A stretch of DNA of 64,000 nt from an uncultured Flavihumibacter sp. (GCA_902168105.1 CABHOY010000076.1:1-64000), one strand, 5' to 3'; numbered from the stretch's first letter, positions 1-9,399 are shown. Notes: generated from the sequence alone by a model not told the origin. Numbers and translations are program-made.

Positions 1-1
1 C

Positions 2-181
2 AATCCTGCACAACGTTCAAATAACTGGGGGAACTCTACTAACGTGGACATGGTAATTGAGTTTGGTCACTACAATTTACCACTTTCATCCCCGTTGGTG
101 AATTCCCCCTTTCATGATTGTTTTATTACAGCTGGTCAAACACACTGTGAGATATATCTTATCAAGCCGGTATTTAGTTAA
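2..181 (+). CDS. possible C-terminal fragment of a truncated protein
   Basis: An open frame enters from the left window edge and ends at TAA 179-181, giving 59 residues without a start codon inside the window. Composition is not obviously low-complexity (several Asn, Ser, His, Tyr and aromatic residues), but I recognise no family. A 59-codon open stretch can arise by chance, so this is only a candidate. It would converge on the nucleoid-associated protein gene beginning at 279, with a weak hairpin between them. Confidence 0.35.
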   Translation, partial: NPAQRSNNWGNSTNVDMVIEFGHYNLPLSSPLVNSPFHDCFITAGQTHCEIYLIKPVFS

Positions 182-212
182 GGCATGGGAACGTTCCCGG
201 CTACTGTAGACT

Positions 213-245
213 AAAAGGCCGCCCGGAAGAACAGCCTTTGTTTAA
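213..245 (-). terminator. weak hairpin between convergent genes
   Basis: AAAAGGC (213-219) can pair with GCCTTT (234-239) around a 14-nt loop. T-rich bases follow on both strands (TTTGTTT on plus, CCTTTTAG on minus). It sits just past the stop of the minus-strand gene at 279. The stem is short, so confidence is low. Confidence 0.3.
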
Positions 246-278
246 CAATTGGTTTTTGCTTATGAAAAAAAGATTAAT

Positions 279-1331
279 TCAACTTTCGTTTTCAAACAAT
301 AACTTATAATAATACATGTTGGTAGCTTCGTCAAATCCCCGCTCGATCATCTCTCTGTTACCGTGAATGTAAACAGAGAAGTTCCTGTCCAACTTCAATA
401 TGCTCTTAAATACTTTTTGCTGTTTTTTTACTGCAGGAGATGAAATGTCAAACTCGTCGGGGAACTCTTGCTGAAACTCCTGCTGAAATTGCTCTTTGTA
501 CTCCTTGAATGATGCAATAGCATCGGGATGTCCCAATACCTCCTGTGCAAAATCATCCAATTGGAATTGCTCTTTTTCCTTGAAATAGGTTGCTGATTTA
601 TTAAGAAGGTCCACCTGATCTACACGGCTCATCTCGTATTCCCCCGGTAGCTTGTCGTGGATAAACTTCTTACACATGTTCACCGCCAGTTCTGTCTGGT
701 GATAACTATCCTCCCGGCGTTGTACCTGGAGAAAAGCATCCTTCCAGTAAACGGCTTCATTCTGTTTACTTATGCTATCTATTATGCTGACTTTGTACCC
801 ATTTTCTTCTTCGGTGTTAAAGACCAGGCAACCTTTATCAAGCTTATTGATATTGATCCCATCTTCATAATTCACCTCGTAATTGTCGTTGGCCAGAAAT
901 ACCTTGAGATATGTATCCCTGTTCTCAGATTTAAAAATGCCTAAGGCCTCGACCTCTTCTCCATCCACCTGACATTTACTAAAGTAGGCAATATATATTT
1001 CTCCTCCTTTGATCTTTGGATGAGTGGAATGCTTATACAGATGCCTGGCAATATTTACTGATTGCTCGTGAAAATTGTCCCTGTTTTCAAAGATACGGCG
1101 GCAATATTGAAATATCTCATTTAATTGTAAATCAGCCTCATGATAAAAACGAAAGTACTCCGCACTGTTTGTAAACGGCTGTATAAAATACGTTAGTAAC
1201 AGCTGACTGATTGCTTCATCCTGCAACTCAAGCGGCGCCTGAGAGCAAATCAGCGGTTCTTCCTGTGAGGCATTCCCTACCTTATGTATTGCAAGGTGTT
1301 CAAGGTCTTTAAATTCTGAAACATGTATCAT
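279..1331 (-). CDS. nucleoid-associated protein, NdpA/YejK family
   Basis: This 350-residue protein resembles the 37-kDa nucleoid-associated family (NdpA, E. coli YejK), which is of similar length. The family binds the nucleoid, but its molecular function is poorly defined. The N-terminal stretch 'LEHLAIHKVGNASQEEPL' and the later 'VEALGIFKSENRDTYLKV' fit that family; I see no signal peptide or membrane segment, so it should be cytoplasmic. The start at 1331 gives MIHVSEFKDLEHL. The lipoprotein gene upstream on the same strand ends at 1354, a 22-nt gap, so the two may be cotranscribed. The family call is from overall sequence resemblance, not from a catalytic motif. Confidence 0.72.
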   Translation of the reverse strand: MIHVSEFKDLEHLAIHKVGNASQEEPLICSQAPLELQDEAISQLLLTYFIQPFTNSAEYFRFYHEADLQLNEIFQYCRRIFENRDNFHEQSVNIARHLYKHSTHPKIKGGEIYIAYFSKCQVDGEEVEALGIFKSENRDTYLKVFLANDNYEVNYEDGININKLDKGCLVFNTEEENGYKVSIIDSISKQNEAVYWKDAFLQVQRREDSYHQTELAVNMCKKFIHDKLPGEYEMSRVDQVDLLNKSATYFKEKEQFQLDDFAQEVLGHPDAIASFKEYKEQFQQEFQQEFPDEFDISSPAVKKQQKVFKSILKLDRNFSVYIHGNREMIERGFDEATNMYYYKLLFENES

Positions 1332-1353
1332 GGCCCGGCGAAAATAGTGAAAA

Positions 1354-2826
1354 CTATTTCACAAACTTACCCCCTGGCGTAATGTGCAGTTCCTTACCTG
1401 TCAATTTGATAATCGCCTCGCAGGTCAACCTTCCACGCCGCTCATTGTAATCATCTTCCCTGTTCTCCATCTGCTTCGCCTTTACGTCGTTCAGCTTCTG
1501 TTTCTTCAGGCTATTATACATAGTATATCTGTCGATGATCTTATTATCCTTATTCACCGTTAAGAACTCCAGGAAGTTTTCCCCATTCTTGCTAAAAGCA
1601 TGTAATCCCACCAGGATATTATCCTTCGCCCGTATGTGGAATAGTGAAGCATAGTGGTGATTACCCCGCTTACTTTTGAAATACTTAATACAAGCCTTCT
1701 CATTGTACAGTTTTGAACTATGCACGATAGACGTGGCCTGCCGGCCGATGATCTTTCCTGAGGGCAGCACCTCATATTGCATATTGTACACCGTCTTAAA
1801 CCGGAAGCTGCTATCCAGTTCCCTTGTATCTTCTTCCTGCAGGTTGATACTGGCGTCTTTGTCCACCATACACTTTCTGTATATAGTCTCCGAATGCTCC
1901 CCTAAAGTACCCCCGTATACCACAATTCTGTCAACTTCTTTTCCTTTCTTATAAGTGATCAGTTTTACCTCCGGATAGTTCAATCCCTCATCCAGGTAGA
2001 TGGTATCTCTCGCATACAACAACGCAGTCGCCCTTCCTGCTATATTCAGCCGCCCCAGTGCATACAACGGGTCCTGGCTTTCTTCCTTAAAATCATAATA
2101 TGGCGTTAGCCTCGAAACAGGCTTTAGCTCTTTTGTGCTGACTGTATCCAGCGTGGCAGGCAATTTCTGTTCAGGAAAACGATCGGCATACTTCTCGAAA
2201 GATTCTTTATCACGCGGCACTTCTTTGATCGTTCCTTTTCGTCCTATTTTATAGAAACGCAGAGAGCTATTTACTTTCTGACTGCCCTGTACATAAGTAG
2301 AATGACGGGCTCTCACCTCGATCAGGGAGTCCAGTCCTATATAAAACCATTGGTTGGTGAATTCAGTGGATGTCGTATCCTTCACGGCAGTAACGGCTTC
2401 TTCATCCGCTTCCTCCCGTTCCCCGCTCATATTAGCCGCTATCTGCAAGCGGGACTTCTCCGTCCCGTTGTCATTATACACTACCAGGAAAGTCCTCTTT
2501 TCATGGTCGTTTATCTCACAGGCGTAAATAACCGGGGTAAATCCGTTTACTGTAGCAAACCGGCCGGCGGTAACCCGCTGGAAAGTATCGGTACCGAGAT
2601 AATGACTGTAGTCTTTTATTTCCTTCAGCTCATAGGCATTCGGATAAGGTAACTTTAACTGCGTCAGCCCGTTAATGAAGTCTAAATGCTTCATTACACT
2701 ATCAGGCACGATAGGTGCAATATTGATATCTTTGTTCTGTTTAACGGCAGCGGGTTGGGAGCTGTTGTTACATGACGAGTTAAGGACCAGCCAAAGAAGG
2801 CAAACAATAGGTATAGCTCTAAACAT
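1354..2826 (-). CDS. hypothetical lipoprotein, 490 aa
   Basis: I chose the ATG at 2826 because it gives a compact signal sequence, MFRAIPIVCLLWLVLNSSC, with a plausible lipoprotein cysteine at residue 19; an alternative start at 2904 adds 26 residues and buries the signal. After the Cys comes an Asn/Ser-rich linker and then a long mixed alpha/beta region with many charged residues and no motif I recognise. It is probably an envelope lipoprotein of unknown function. It is divergent from the SMP-30-like gene at 3032 and lies 22 nt upstream of the nucleoid-associated protein gene. Confidence 0.65.
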   Translation of the reverse strand: MFRAIPIVCLLWLVLNSSCNNSSQPAAVKQNKDINIAPIVPDSVMKHLDFINGLTQLKLPYPNAYELKEIKDYSHYLGTDTFQRVTAGRFATVNGFTPVIYACEINDHEKRTFLVVYNDNGTEKSRLQIAANMSGEREEADEEAVTAVKDTTSTEFTNQWFYIGLDSLIEVRARHSTYVQGSQKVNSSLRFYKIGRKGTIKEVPRDKESFEKYADRFPEQKLPATLDTVSTKELKPVSRLTPYYDFKEESQDPLYALGRLNIAGRATALLYARDTIYLDEGLNYPEVKLITYKKGKEVDRIVVYGGTLGEHSETIYRKCMVDKDASINLQEEDTRELDSSFRFKTVYNMQYEVLPSGKIIGRQATSIVHSSKLYNEKACIKYFKSKRGNHHYASLFHIRAKDNILVGLHAFSKNGENFLEFLTVNKDNKIIDRYTMYNSLKKQKLNDVKAKQMENREDDYNERRGRLTCEAIIKLTGKELHITPGGKFVK

Positions 2827-3031
2827 AATAGGACGTTTACACAGGACTAATAACGCTACAAATATATAAGTACTTCTGTAATATATTAAGGGTTTGATTA
2901 CCAAATTTTTGAACGGTAGTTATTTGGCATATTTTTACCCCGGAAAGCGTAGTAACGGTCAATTTTGTCTTAATAACCTTGATAACGGCTTATCTTTTCT
3001 TAACTTGATATCTCAACGTTAATCATTTATC

Positions 3032-3922
3032 ATGAAGCAGCATATATGTTTAGCACTGGCATTAACAGCCGGTTGTGCAGTCATGGCACAAGGCAATTCC
3101 GCAGCATTGTATCAGGCGAAGGATCTTACGAAGGAGAATATGTTCTCCGTTAACATTGAGGGCCCCAACTTCGATAAAGCAGGCAATCTCTATGTGGTGA
3201 ATTACCTGCGGGATGGCACCATCGGAAAGATCAGCACAAAAGATGGCAGCGGGGAACTATTTGTAACATTGCCCGATAGCAGCATTGCCAACAGCATCCA
3301 GTTCAACAGCCAGGGCAACATGTACCTGCCCGACTTTAAGGGACACAATGTGCTGGAAGTGGACATGAAGACGAAAAAGGTAAGTGTGTATATGCACTCC
3401 GATAAAATGTCCCAGCCGAATGATCTCTGTATTAACAGGAAAGACCAGTTATTCGCCTCTGACCCTGACTGGAAAAACTCAAAGGGACAGATCTGGCGTA
3501 TCGATAAAGGTGGTAAAGCCGTGCTCCTGCAGGCAGACATGGGTACCACCAATGGTATTGAACTGAGCCCTGACGAAAAGACCCTGTATGTGAATGAAAG
3601 CGTTCAGCGTAAGATCTGGAAATTCGATGTGGACAAGGATGGAAATATCAGCAATAAGAAACTGTTCGCTGAATTCTCAGACTATGGATTTGACGGAATG
3701 AAATGCGATAAGGCAGGCAATCTGTATGTGGCCCGCTGGGGTAAAGGTACTATCGTGGTATTGACACCAGGTGGAAAACAAGTGCGTGAAGTACCGCTGA
3801 AAGGTAAACATTGCAGTAACCTCACCTTTGGAGGCAAAGACGGCAAAACTGTGTTTGTGACATTGCAGGACAGGAAGTGTATGGAAACGTTCCGGGTGGA
3901 GACAGCAGGAAAACGATATTAG
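3032..3922 (+). CDS. secreted SMP-30/gluconolactonase-like beta-propeller
   Basis: The protein has 296 residues and opens with a typical signal peptide (MKQHICLALALTAGCAVMA, then QGN). The mature part has beta-propeller blades with repeated 'GNLYV' strands ('DKAGNLYVVNY', 'SQGNMYLPDF', 'KAGNLYVARW') and the SMP-30 signature 'TNGIELSPDEKTLYVNES'. SMP-30/LRE proteins are metal-dependent lactonases acting on sugar lactones; the early acidic 'IEGPNFD' fits the metal-binding Glu. The exact substrate cannot be read from the sequence. The gene stands alone on the plus strand and converges on fabG across an inverted repeat. Confidence 0.8.
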   Translation: MKQHICLALALTAGCAVMAQGNSAALYQAKDLTKENMFSVNIEGPNFDKAGNLYVVNYLRDGTIGKISTKDGSGELFVTLPDSSIANSIQFNSQGNMYLPDFKGHNVLEVDMKTKKVSVYMHSDKMSQPNDLCINRKDQLFASDPDWKNSKGQIWRIDKGGKAVLLQADMGTTNGIELSPDEKTLYVNESVQRKIWKFDVDKDGNISNKKLFAEFSDYGFDGMKCDKAGNLYVARWGKGTIVVLTPGGKQVREVPLKGKHCSNLTFGGKDGKTVFVTLQDRKCMETFRVETAGKRY

Positions 3923-3927
3923 AATAG

Positions 3928-3965
3928 TCAGGGACCAGGAGCGATAACTCTCTTCTGGTCCCTGA
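3928..3965. terminator. bidirectional hairpin between convergent genes
   Basis: TCAGGGACCAG (3928-3938) and CTGGTCCCTGA (3955-3965) form a perfect 11-bp stem, with a further GAG/CTC pairing inside. It lies exactly between the SMP-30-like stop (3922) and the fabG stop (3974). No strong T-run follows on either side. Confidence 0.6.
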
Positions 3966-3973
3966 TGAGAAAA

Positions 3974-4723
3974 TTACATATTCAGACCACCGCAGGCGCT
4001 GATCACCTGGCCGGTTACATAGCCGCCCATATTGGAAGCCAGGAACAAACACACATTGGCGATATCTTCAGGGCTACCGAAACGGCCCAGCGGAATCTGA
4101 TCCAGATATTTTTTAGCACCTTCCCCATCTTTCAGGTAGTGCGTCATGTCAGTTTCTACGAAACCTGGCGCCACCGCATTACAACGGATGTTACGGCTTC
4201 CCAGTTCAGCAGCGATAGATTTAGTAAACCCAATAATACCGGCTTTAGAAGCGGCATAGCTGCTTTGACCTGCATTACCTTTCATACCGATAATGGAGCT
4301 CATATTGATAATGGAACCGCTCTTTGCTTTCATCATCGGGCGGATCACATGTTTAGTCATGTTATAAACACTCTTCAGGTTGATGTCCATTACGTCATCC
4401 CACTGATCTTCGCTCATACGTAACAACAGGTTGTCTTTGGAAATACCGGCGTTGTTCACACAAATATCTATTGCGCCAAATTCCTTGAGTACATCATTTA
4501 TCAGCGTTTCACTTTCTTCGTAGCTGCCTGCATTGGATTTATAGGCCTTTGCCTTTACTCCCATTGCCTCCAGCTTTTGTTCCAGTGCTTTGGCCTTTTC
4601 ATCAGAACTAAGATATGTAAATGCAACGTTTGCACCTTCCTCTGCAAATTTGATGGCGATAGCTTCACCTATACCTCTGCTGGCTCCTGTCACAATAGCT
4701 ACTTTGTTCTCCAGTAATTTCAT
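3974..4723 (-). CDS. fabG: 3-oxoacyl-[ACP] reductase FabG
   Basis: This 249-residue short-chain dehydrogenase reduces 3-oxoacyl-ACP with NADPH in fatty-acid elongation. Visible signatures are the nucleotide-binding TGASRGIG (12-19), NNAG (90-93), catalytic Asn115, Ser142/143 and YxxxK (Tyr156, Lys160). The length is standard for FabG, and the C-terminus 'GGYVTGQVISACGGLNM' is typical. It is the last gene of a tight minus-strand group, lptB > GH3 > fabG, 30 nt after the GH3 gene. The family is broad, but the length and motif set match FabG rather than a sugar or steroid dehydrogenase. Confidence 0.9.
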   Translation of the reverse strand: MKLLENKVAIVTGASRGIGEAIAIKFAEEGANVAFTYLSSDEKAKALEQKLEAMGVKAKAYKSNAGSYEESETLINDVLKEFGAIDICVNNAGISKDNLLLRMSEDQWDDVMDINLKSVYNMTKHVIRPMMKAKSGSIINMSSIIGMKGNAGQSSYAASKAGIIGFTKSIAAELGSRNIRCNAVAPGFVETDMTHYLKDGEGAKKYLDQIPLGRFGSPEDIANVCLFLASNMGGYVTGQVISACGGLNM

Positions 4724-4753
4724 ATAGACGTAATAGTTGTTAGATAATGATTA

Positions 4754-6286
4754 TTAGATTTTGCCTGTGATGCCGGCGAATTTAAGAATTTCTTCCACAT
4801 GCTGCCGCTCATTATTAAGGCGGGGCACTTTATGCTGACCTCCCAGCTTACCCTTACTTTTCAGCCAGTCTGTAAAGGTCCCTTTGGGTAACACATGTAC
4901 TACCGGGCGACGCAACGCCATATCCTTATGACGTTTGGCTTCATAGTCTGAGTTAATGGCCTTAAGGGTATGGTCAAGTATATCGATAAATTGCTCCAGG
5001 TTTCCAGGCATCACGTCAAAGTCCAGCAGCCATTCATGTCCGCCGGCTTCGTTACCGCTGAAATAGATCGGCGCTGCGGTATAGTCGTTCATTACAGCTC
5101 CTGTCACCTCGCAGGCTTTGGCGATGGCCGTATCTGAATTCTCTACGATCAGCTCTTCCCCGAAAGCGTTAATGAAAGACTTGGTGCGTCCGCTTACTCT
5201 CACGCGGTAAGGCGCAAGTGACGTAAACTGGATCGTATCTCCCACCAGGTAACGCCATAAGCCACCGTTGGTGCTAATGATGAGGGCATAGTTCTTACCC
5301 ATCTCCACTTCCTGCAGTTGCAGGGTTTGCGGGCATTCCTTTCCATATTCCTCCATCGGCATGAATTCATAGAAAATACCGTGGTTAAGGAATAACAGCA
5401 GTCCCTCCTCTCCTATTACATCCTGTGCGGCAAAGAAGCCTTCGGATGCATTATAGGTTTCCTGGTAATACATATCCGGTTTACGGATCAGTTTTTTAAA
5501 CTGTTCTCTGTATGGTGTGAAACTCACACCGCCGTGCATGTATAACTCCAGGTTAGGCCATACGTCGGCCAGGTTATCTTTTCCGGTTATTTCGAATATA
5601 CGTTTGATCAGTACCAGCGTCCAGGTAGGCACCCCTGCGATGGAGGTGACATTTTCATGTATCACGGCATTGGCCATACGCTCTATCTTTTCCTCCCATT
5701 CGTCCATCAGGGCGATAGAGAGGTCGGGCGTACGGATCATGTTGCCGTAGAAAGGCATATTCTGGAGCATTACTGCACTGAGGTCTCCGAAATAGGAATC
5801 ACTTTCAGCGTCCAATTTGTTAACCTGGTGACTACCGCCTATTACGAGCGATTTGCCGGTTAGCAGGCGGGAATCAGGGAAGTTGTTATAGTATAGTGAT
5901 AATACATCCCTGCCGGCGCGGTAGTGACAATCATCCAGGCTCTCGACGGAGACAGGAATGAATTTGCTCTTGTCGGCGGTGGTGCCGCTCGATTTGGCAA
6001 ACCATTTAATAGGTGTATTCCATAAGATGTTCTGCTGCCCTTCCATTAATCGCTGGATATAAGGCTTAAGGGTGTCATAATTATGTATGGGCACCCTTTG
6101 CTTGAACTCTTCTATCTTATAAATCTGTGAAAAACCGTATTGCTTGCCAAACTCGGTGTACTGAGCGGCGCTGATGAGGTTCTGGAACACCTGCTGCTGC
6201 ACCTGTACGGGGTATTGCATAAAATATTCTATGCGCCCCATACGCAAACGTGCCAATTGTGATATTGCAGGACTTAATATTCTCAT
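4754..6286 (-). CDS. GH3 auxin-responsive-promoter family protein (acyl-adenylase fold)
   Basis: The 510-residue protein belongs to the bacterial branch of the plant GH3 family, whose plant members adenylate carboxylic acids and conjugate them to amino acids. Segments typical of the family are 'KWFAKSSGTTADKSKFIPVS' (the ATP/AMP-binding loop), 'YNASEGFFAAQD', and 'RVRVSGRTKSFINAFGEEL' with the hinge region. No signal peptide or membrane segment is visible. It lies 23 nt after lptB and 30 nt before fabG, which suggests a role tied to acyl chains or envelope lipids. The bacterial substrate is not known, so the function stays at family level. Confidence 0.82.
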   Translation of the reverse strand: MRILSPAISQLARLRMGRIEYFMQYPVQVQQQVFQNLISAAQYTEFGKQYGFSQIYKIEEFKQRVPIHNYDTLKPYIQRLMEGQQNILWNTPIKWFAKSSGTTADKSKFIPVSVESLDDCHYRAGRDVLSLYYNNFPDSRLLTGKSLVIGGSHQVNKLDAESDSYFGDLSAVMLQNMPFYGNMIRTPDLSIALMDEWEEKIERMANAVIHENVTSIAGVPTWTLVLIKRIFEITGKDNLADVWPNLELYMHGGVSFTPYREQFKKLIRKPDMYYQETYNASEGFFAAQDVIGEEGLLLFLNHGIFYEFMPMEEYGKECPQTLQLQEVEMGKNYALIISTNGGLWRYLVGDTIQFTSLAPYRVRVSGRTKSFINAFGEELIVENSDTAIAKACEVTGAVMNDYTAAPIYFSGNEAGGHEWLLDFDVMPGNLEQFIDILDHTLKAINSDYEAKRHKDMALRRPVVHVLPKGTFTDWLKSKGKLGGQHKVPRLNNERQHVEEILKFAGITGKI

Positions 6287-6309
6287 AATAGGATCAGGAA
6301 CGTAGTAGT

Positions 6310-7074
6310 TTATTGTTGTTTAGCAGCTTCGTCCAGGTAATTCTTACGACGTAAAATGAAATTCTGGCCAAGATACACTTTTCTTACCTGTTCGTCTTCG
6401 GCTAACTCTTCTGCAGTACCCGCTTTTAATATCTTACCTTCAAAAAGCAGGTAAGCGCGGTCTGTGATGGAGAGTGTTTCCTGCACGTTATGGTCTGTTA
6501 TGAGGATCCCTATGTTCTTGTATTTAAGGCGGGCTACAATGGACTGAATGTCCTCCACGGCAATCGGGTCGATACCGGCGAATGGTTCATCCAGCAGGAT
6601 GAACTTAGGGTCTACCGCCAGTGCGCGCGCTATTTCAGTACGCCGGCGTTCCCCTCCGCTCAATACGTCTCCCGGGCTTTTACGTACGTGGGTAAGACGA
6701 AACTCCTCCAGCAGGCTTTCCAGCTTTTCTCTCTGTTCTGCCTTCTTCAGATTTGTCATTTCCAGTACGGCGGAGATATTGTCCTCCACACTTAGCTTAC
6801 GGAACACCGAAGCCTCCTGTGGCAGATAGCCAATACCCATCTTTGCCCTTTTGTACATTGGCAGCTTTGTGATATTCAAGTCATCCAGGTACACTTGTCC
6901 GTCGTCAGGCTTGATCAGCCCTACTACCATGTAGAATGTAGTTGTCTTTCCTGCTCCGTTAGGACCAAGCAACCCTACTATCTCTCCTTGTGTCACTTCA
7001 ACAGATACATGATTGGCTACGGTTCTGGCTCCATAGCGCTTTACCAGCTGATCTGTATGTATTTTTAATGCCAT
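6310..7074 (-). CDS. lptB: LPS export ABC transporter ATPase LptB
   Basis: LptB powers extraction of lipopolysaccharide from the inner membrane with LptFG. The protein has 254 residues: Walker [10 protein letters not shown] (37-45), ABC signature '[15 protein letters not shown]', Walker B '[18 protein letters not shown]' and the switch His in '[10 protein letters not shown]', all characteristic of LptB. LptB genes often lie near lptA/lptC or rpoN; here the partners are GH3 and fabG. A -7 box with a -33 element lies just upstream (7089-7117). The assignment over other ABC ATPases rests on the diagnostic '[20 protein letters not shown]' region. Confidence 0.92.
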   Translation of the reverse strand: MALKIHTDQLVKRYGARTVANHVSVEVTQGEIVGLLGPNGAGKTTTFYMVVGLIKPDDGQVYLDDLNITKLPMYKRAKMGIGYLPQEASVFRKLSVEDNISAVLEMTNLKKAEQREKLESLLEEFRLTHVRKSPGDVLSGGERRRTEIARALAVDPKFILLDEPFAGIDPIAVEDIQSIVARLKYKNIGILITDHNVQETLSITDRAYLLFEGKILKAGTAEELAEDEQVRKVYLGQNFILRRKNYLDEAAKQQ

Positions 7075-7088
7075 ATGTTCAAACTTAG

Positions 7089-7117
7089 CAAAAATACACT
7101 TTTCATTTAGCTTTCAA
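7089..7117 (-). promoter_or_regulatory. Bacteroidota-type promoter for lptB operon
   Basis: On the minus strand TTG (7117-7115), an 18-nt spacer and TATTTTTG (7096-7089) match the Bacteroidota -33/-7 pattern TTG-N~19-TAnnTTTG. The -7 box ends 14 nt before the lptB ATG. Confidence 0.6.
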
Positions 7118-7244
7118 CAGCTAACTGTCGTCAGCCCCTTACTTTATGCAAGATCGCTACATTTTTTATCTATGAATGTTGTACATTCTATTAAAATATT
7201 CGGCCTTTTCGCGAAAAAACAGATGATAATTCTAACGGATGTAT

Positions 7245-7252
7245 TATTTTTG
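7245..7252 (+). promoter_or_regulatory. -7 box for metF
   Basis: TATTTTTG matches TAnnTTTG and lies 35 nt upstream of the metF ATG. I see no clear TTG at the -33 position. Confidence 0.45.
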
Positions 7253-7287
7253 CCCGGCATTAACTTAAGCTCACTTTTATTTCTATT

Positions 7288-8241
7288 ATGAAAGTAACAG
7301 AACATATTGCGCAGGCAAAAGATACGTTGATCTCCTTTGAGATCCTACCTCCCCTTAAAGGTAAGAGTATCGAATCGATATATGACCATCTTGATCCATT
7401 AATGGAATTCAAGCCAGCCTTCATTAACGTTACTTACCACAGAAGTGAGCATATGTTTAAGAAAAGGGCTGACGGAACCTTTGAAAAAGTAGAGATCCGC
7501 AAGCGGCCCGGTACTGTGGCCATTTGTGCGGCATTAATGAACCATTATGATGTTGATGCGGTTCCACATCTCATCTGTGGTGGCTTCAGCAGGGAGGAAA
7601 CAGAAAACGCCCTGATCGATCTTAATTTCCTGGGCGTGGACAATGTGCTCGTACTGCGTGGAGACGCCCCGAAAAATGAAACTTTCTTTGAACCCGAAGC
7701 GCATGGGCACCGTTATGCAGACGAACTGCTGCAGCAGGTAATGCATATGAATAACGGCATCTACCTGGAGGAAGACCTGCAGGGTGGTGTCAAAACAAAC
7801 TTCTGCATCGGCGTGGCAGGGTATCCTGAGAAACATTTTGAGGCGCCTAATATGCAGACGGACATGAGCTATCTGAAGAAAAAGGTGGAGAACGGCGCTG
7901 ACTACATCGTTACCCAGATGTTTTTCGACAACCAGAAATTCTTCGACTTCGTTAATAAATGCCGCGAAGCAGGTATTACCGTACCTATCATTCCCGGACT
8001 GAAACCAATCACCAGCCGCAAACAACTGACGGTACTGCCTCGTACTTTCCATGTTGACATCCCGGCGGAATTTGCCAATGAGATCCTGAAATGTAAAACA
8101 GATAAGGAAGTAGAAGAAGTAGGCACCGCCTGGCTGATACAACAGTCAAAAGAACTGAAAGCTTTTGGCGTACCTGTGTTACACTACTACACATTGGGCA
8201 AACCTCACGTGATCCGTAAGGCTGTCGAAGCAGTGGTATAA
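7288..8241 (+). CDS. metF: methylenetetrahydrofolate reductase
   Basis: MetF reduces 5,10-methylene-THF to 5-methyl-THF with an FAD cofactor, feeding methionine synthesis. The 317-residue TIM-barrel protein shows the N-terminal 'SFEILPP' with the catalytic Glu (residue 18), 'HLICGGFSREETENAL', 'VLRGDAP' and 'IVTQMFFDNQKFFDF', all MetF hallmarks. It is slightly longer than E. coli MetF (296). It is transcribed alone, divergent from lptB, and is followed by a strong terminator. I looked for a SAM or cobalamin riboswitch in the 213-nt upstream gap and could not identify one. Confidence 0.95.
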   Translation: MKVTEHIAQAKDTLISFEILPPLKGKSIESIYDHLDPLMEFKPAFINVTYHRSEHMFKKRADGTFEKVEIRKRPGTVAICAALMNHYDVDAVPHLICGGFSREETENALIDLNFLGVDNVLVLRGDAPKNETFFEPEAHGHRYADELLQQVMHMNNGIYLEEDLQGGVKTNFCIGVAGYPEKHFEAPNMQTDMSYLKKKVENGADYIVTQMFFDNQKFFDFVNKCREAGITVPIIPGLKPITSRKQLTVLPRTFHVDIPAEFANEILKCKTDKEVEEVGTAWLIQQSKELKAFGVPVLHYYTLGKPHVIRKAVEAVV

Positions 8242-8274
8242 TAATTATCCAGCGACAAAATCGTCTATAAAGCA

Positions 8275-8302
8275 AGCGGTCCGCCAATGGCGGACCGCTT
8301 TT
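8275..8302 (+). terminator. intrinsic terminator of metF
   Basis: AGCGGTCCGCC (8275-8285) pairs perfectly with GGCGGACCGCT (8289-8299) around AAT. A T-run follows. Confidence 0.85.
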
Positions 8303-8467
8303 ATTTAAATGGCAACCGTTTTTCTTATTAAAAATGCCATTACGTGGAAACGTAGTAGCATGTCCGAATAACTGTCACACTTTTTGTCTTTTCTTTCGGA
8401 TAACTCACGATGAATTATCAATCCCTTAGACGGACATCTCCGGCATTCCCCCTATTGTACCAAGAAA

Positions 8468-8504
8468 AAATTAAGGGAGCCCCTTTTTAGGAACTCCCTT
8501 TTTA
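8468..8504. terminator. hairpin with T-runs on both strands
   Basis: AAGGGAG (8473-8479) pairs with CTCCCTT (8494-8500). The A-run before and T-run after make it a candidate terminator in both directions. It ends the minus-strand barrel gene that stops at 8525. Confidence 0.6.
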
Positions 8505-8524
8505 TAGAAAAGTGTCATTGCGAT

Positions 8525-9226
8525 CTAGTAATCCTCTCTGTCCAATAAGATACCCAGGCTCAAAGAGAAATAACTGTTAGTGATCCTGGCGGATGATGTA
8601 CGGTCAAGGTTGAGAAATCCCCGGCTTAAATTGGCGCCAAACACCATCAGATTGTTAAACTCTATTCCCAGCGCCAGATTAGCGCCAGCGTCAAACCTGC
8701 TCAATTGCGCGCCCGGAGCAATGCCTTTGTCCTTATAATTAAACTCGACAGGCCGCGAATCGGAACTTACAACAGACCCGTTGTACAACACATCCAATTC
8801 ATAGGTCCCTCCCAGGCCATAAGCCATATAAGGGCCGCCGCCCACTACTATTTTACCCAACGTACTGGGGAATTTGAGTACCACATTCATTGGTATCTCC
8901 AAATAACGCAGCTTAAGCTGGTTAGCTGACTCCACAAACACACCCGGTGTGGCTGGCAGTGGCCGGAGGTAGGCTCCTTTGGTAATGTATCTCACCAACG
9001 GCTGAAAATAAAGACTTTTGTAGATAGGCACGTTAACGATCAGATCAGCATGCAGATTTGTTAACTGGCTACTGGTACCAATGCTATTACTCTTATATCC
9101 CTGGCTATTTTTTATCTGTGTGGCAGATAAAGTATAACCGCCCCTCAGTCCCAGACTGACCTGGGCATGCAGCGCAAATAGGGGAGTTAACAGCGTTAAA
9201 ATGAAGAGTGTAAAAAATTTACTCAT
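8525..9226 (-). CDS. outer-membrane beta-barrel protein (tandem copy 1)
   Basis: I chose the ATG at 9226 because it yields a clean signal peptide (MSKFFTLFILTLLTPLFALHA, then QVS); a longer frame to 9295 has no signal at its start. The 233-residue protein begins its barrel with 'VSLGLRGGYTLS', contains 'GGGPYMAYGLGGTYEL', and ends in beta-strands closing 'SYFSLSLGILLDREDY'. This is the PorT/OmpW-like outer-membrane beta-barrel domain family common in Bacteroidota. It is the most distal of three related minus-strand genes (8525, 9454, 10211), each separated by hairpins. Ligand or partner cannot be inferred. Confidence 0.8.
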   Translation of the reverse strand: MSKFFTLFILTLLTPLFALHAQVSLGLRGGYTLSATQIKNSQGYKSNSIGTSSQLTNLHADLIVNVPIYKSLYFQPLVRYITKGAYLRPLPATPGVFVESANQLKLRYLEIPMNVVLKFPSTLGKIVVGGGPYMAYGLGGTYELDVLYNGSVVSSDSRPVEFNYKDKGIAPGAQLSRFDAGANLALGIEFNNLMVFGANLSRGFLNLDRTSSARITNSYFSLSLGILLDREDY

Positions 9227-9399
9227 GCGTTTTACGTTGTGTTGTAATAAAGTTGCGGTATTGTCTCTCAATAGGGTATTCCAGGGCGATAACATGGGGA
9301 GCTTGTCCCATTTAACATTCTGCTATAAAAATAATCTAAATACTCAAAATTTTTGTTTTAAATAAAGGTTACGTGGTAAAACCGGTAGCCGGTAAAATG

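Noticed and set aside
7075-7287. riboswitch in front of metF
   Set aside because: The gap shows no recognisable SAM or cobalamin riboswitch core; only the promoter box is supported.
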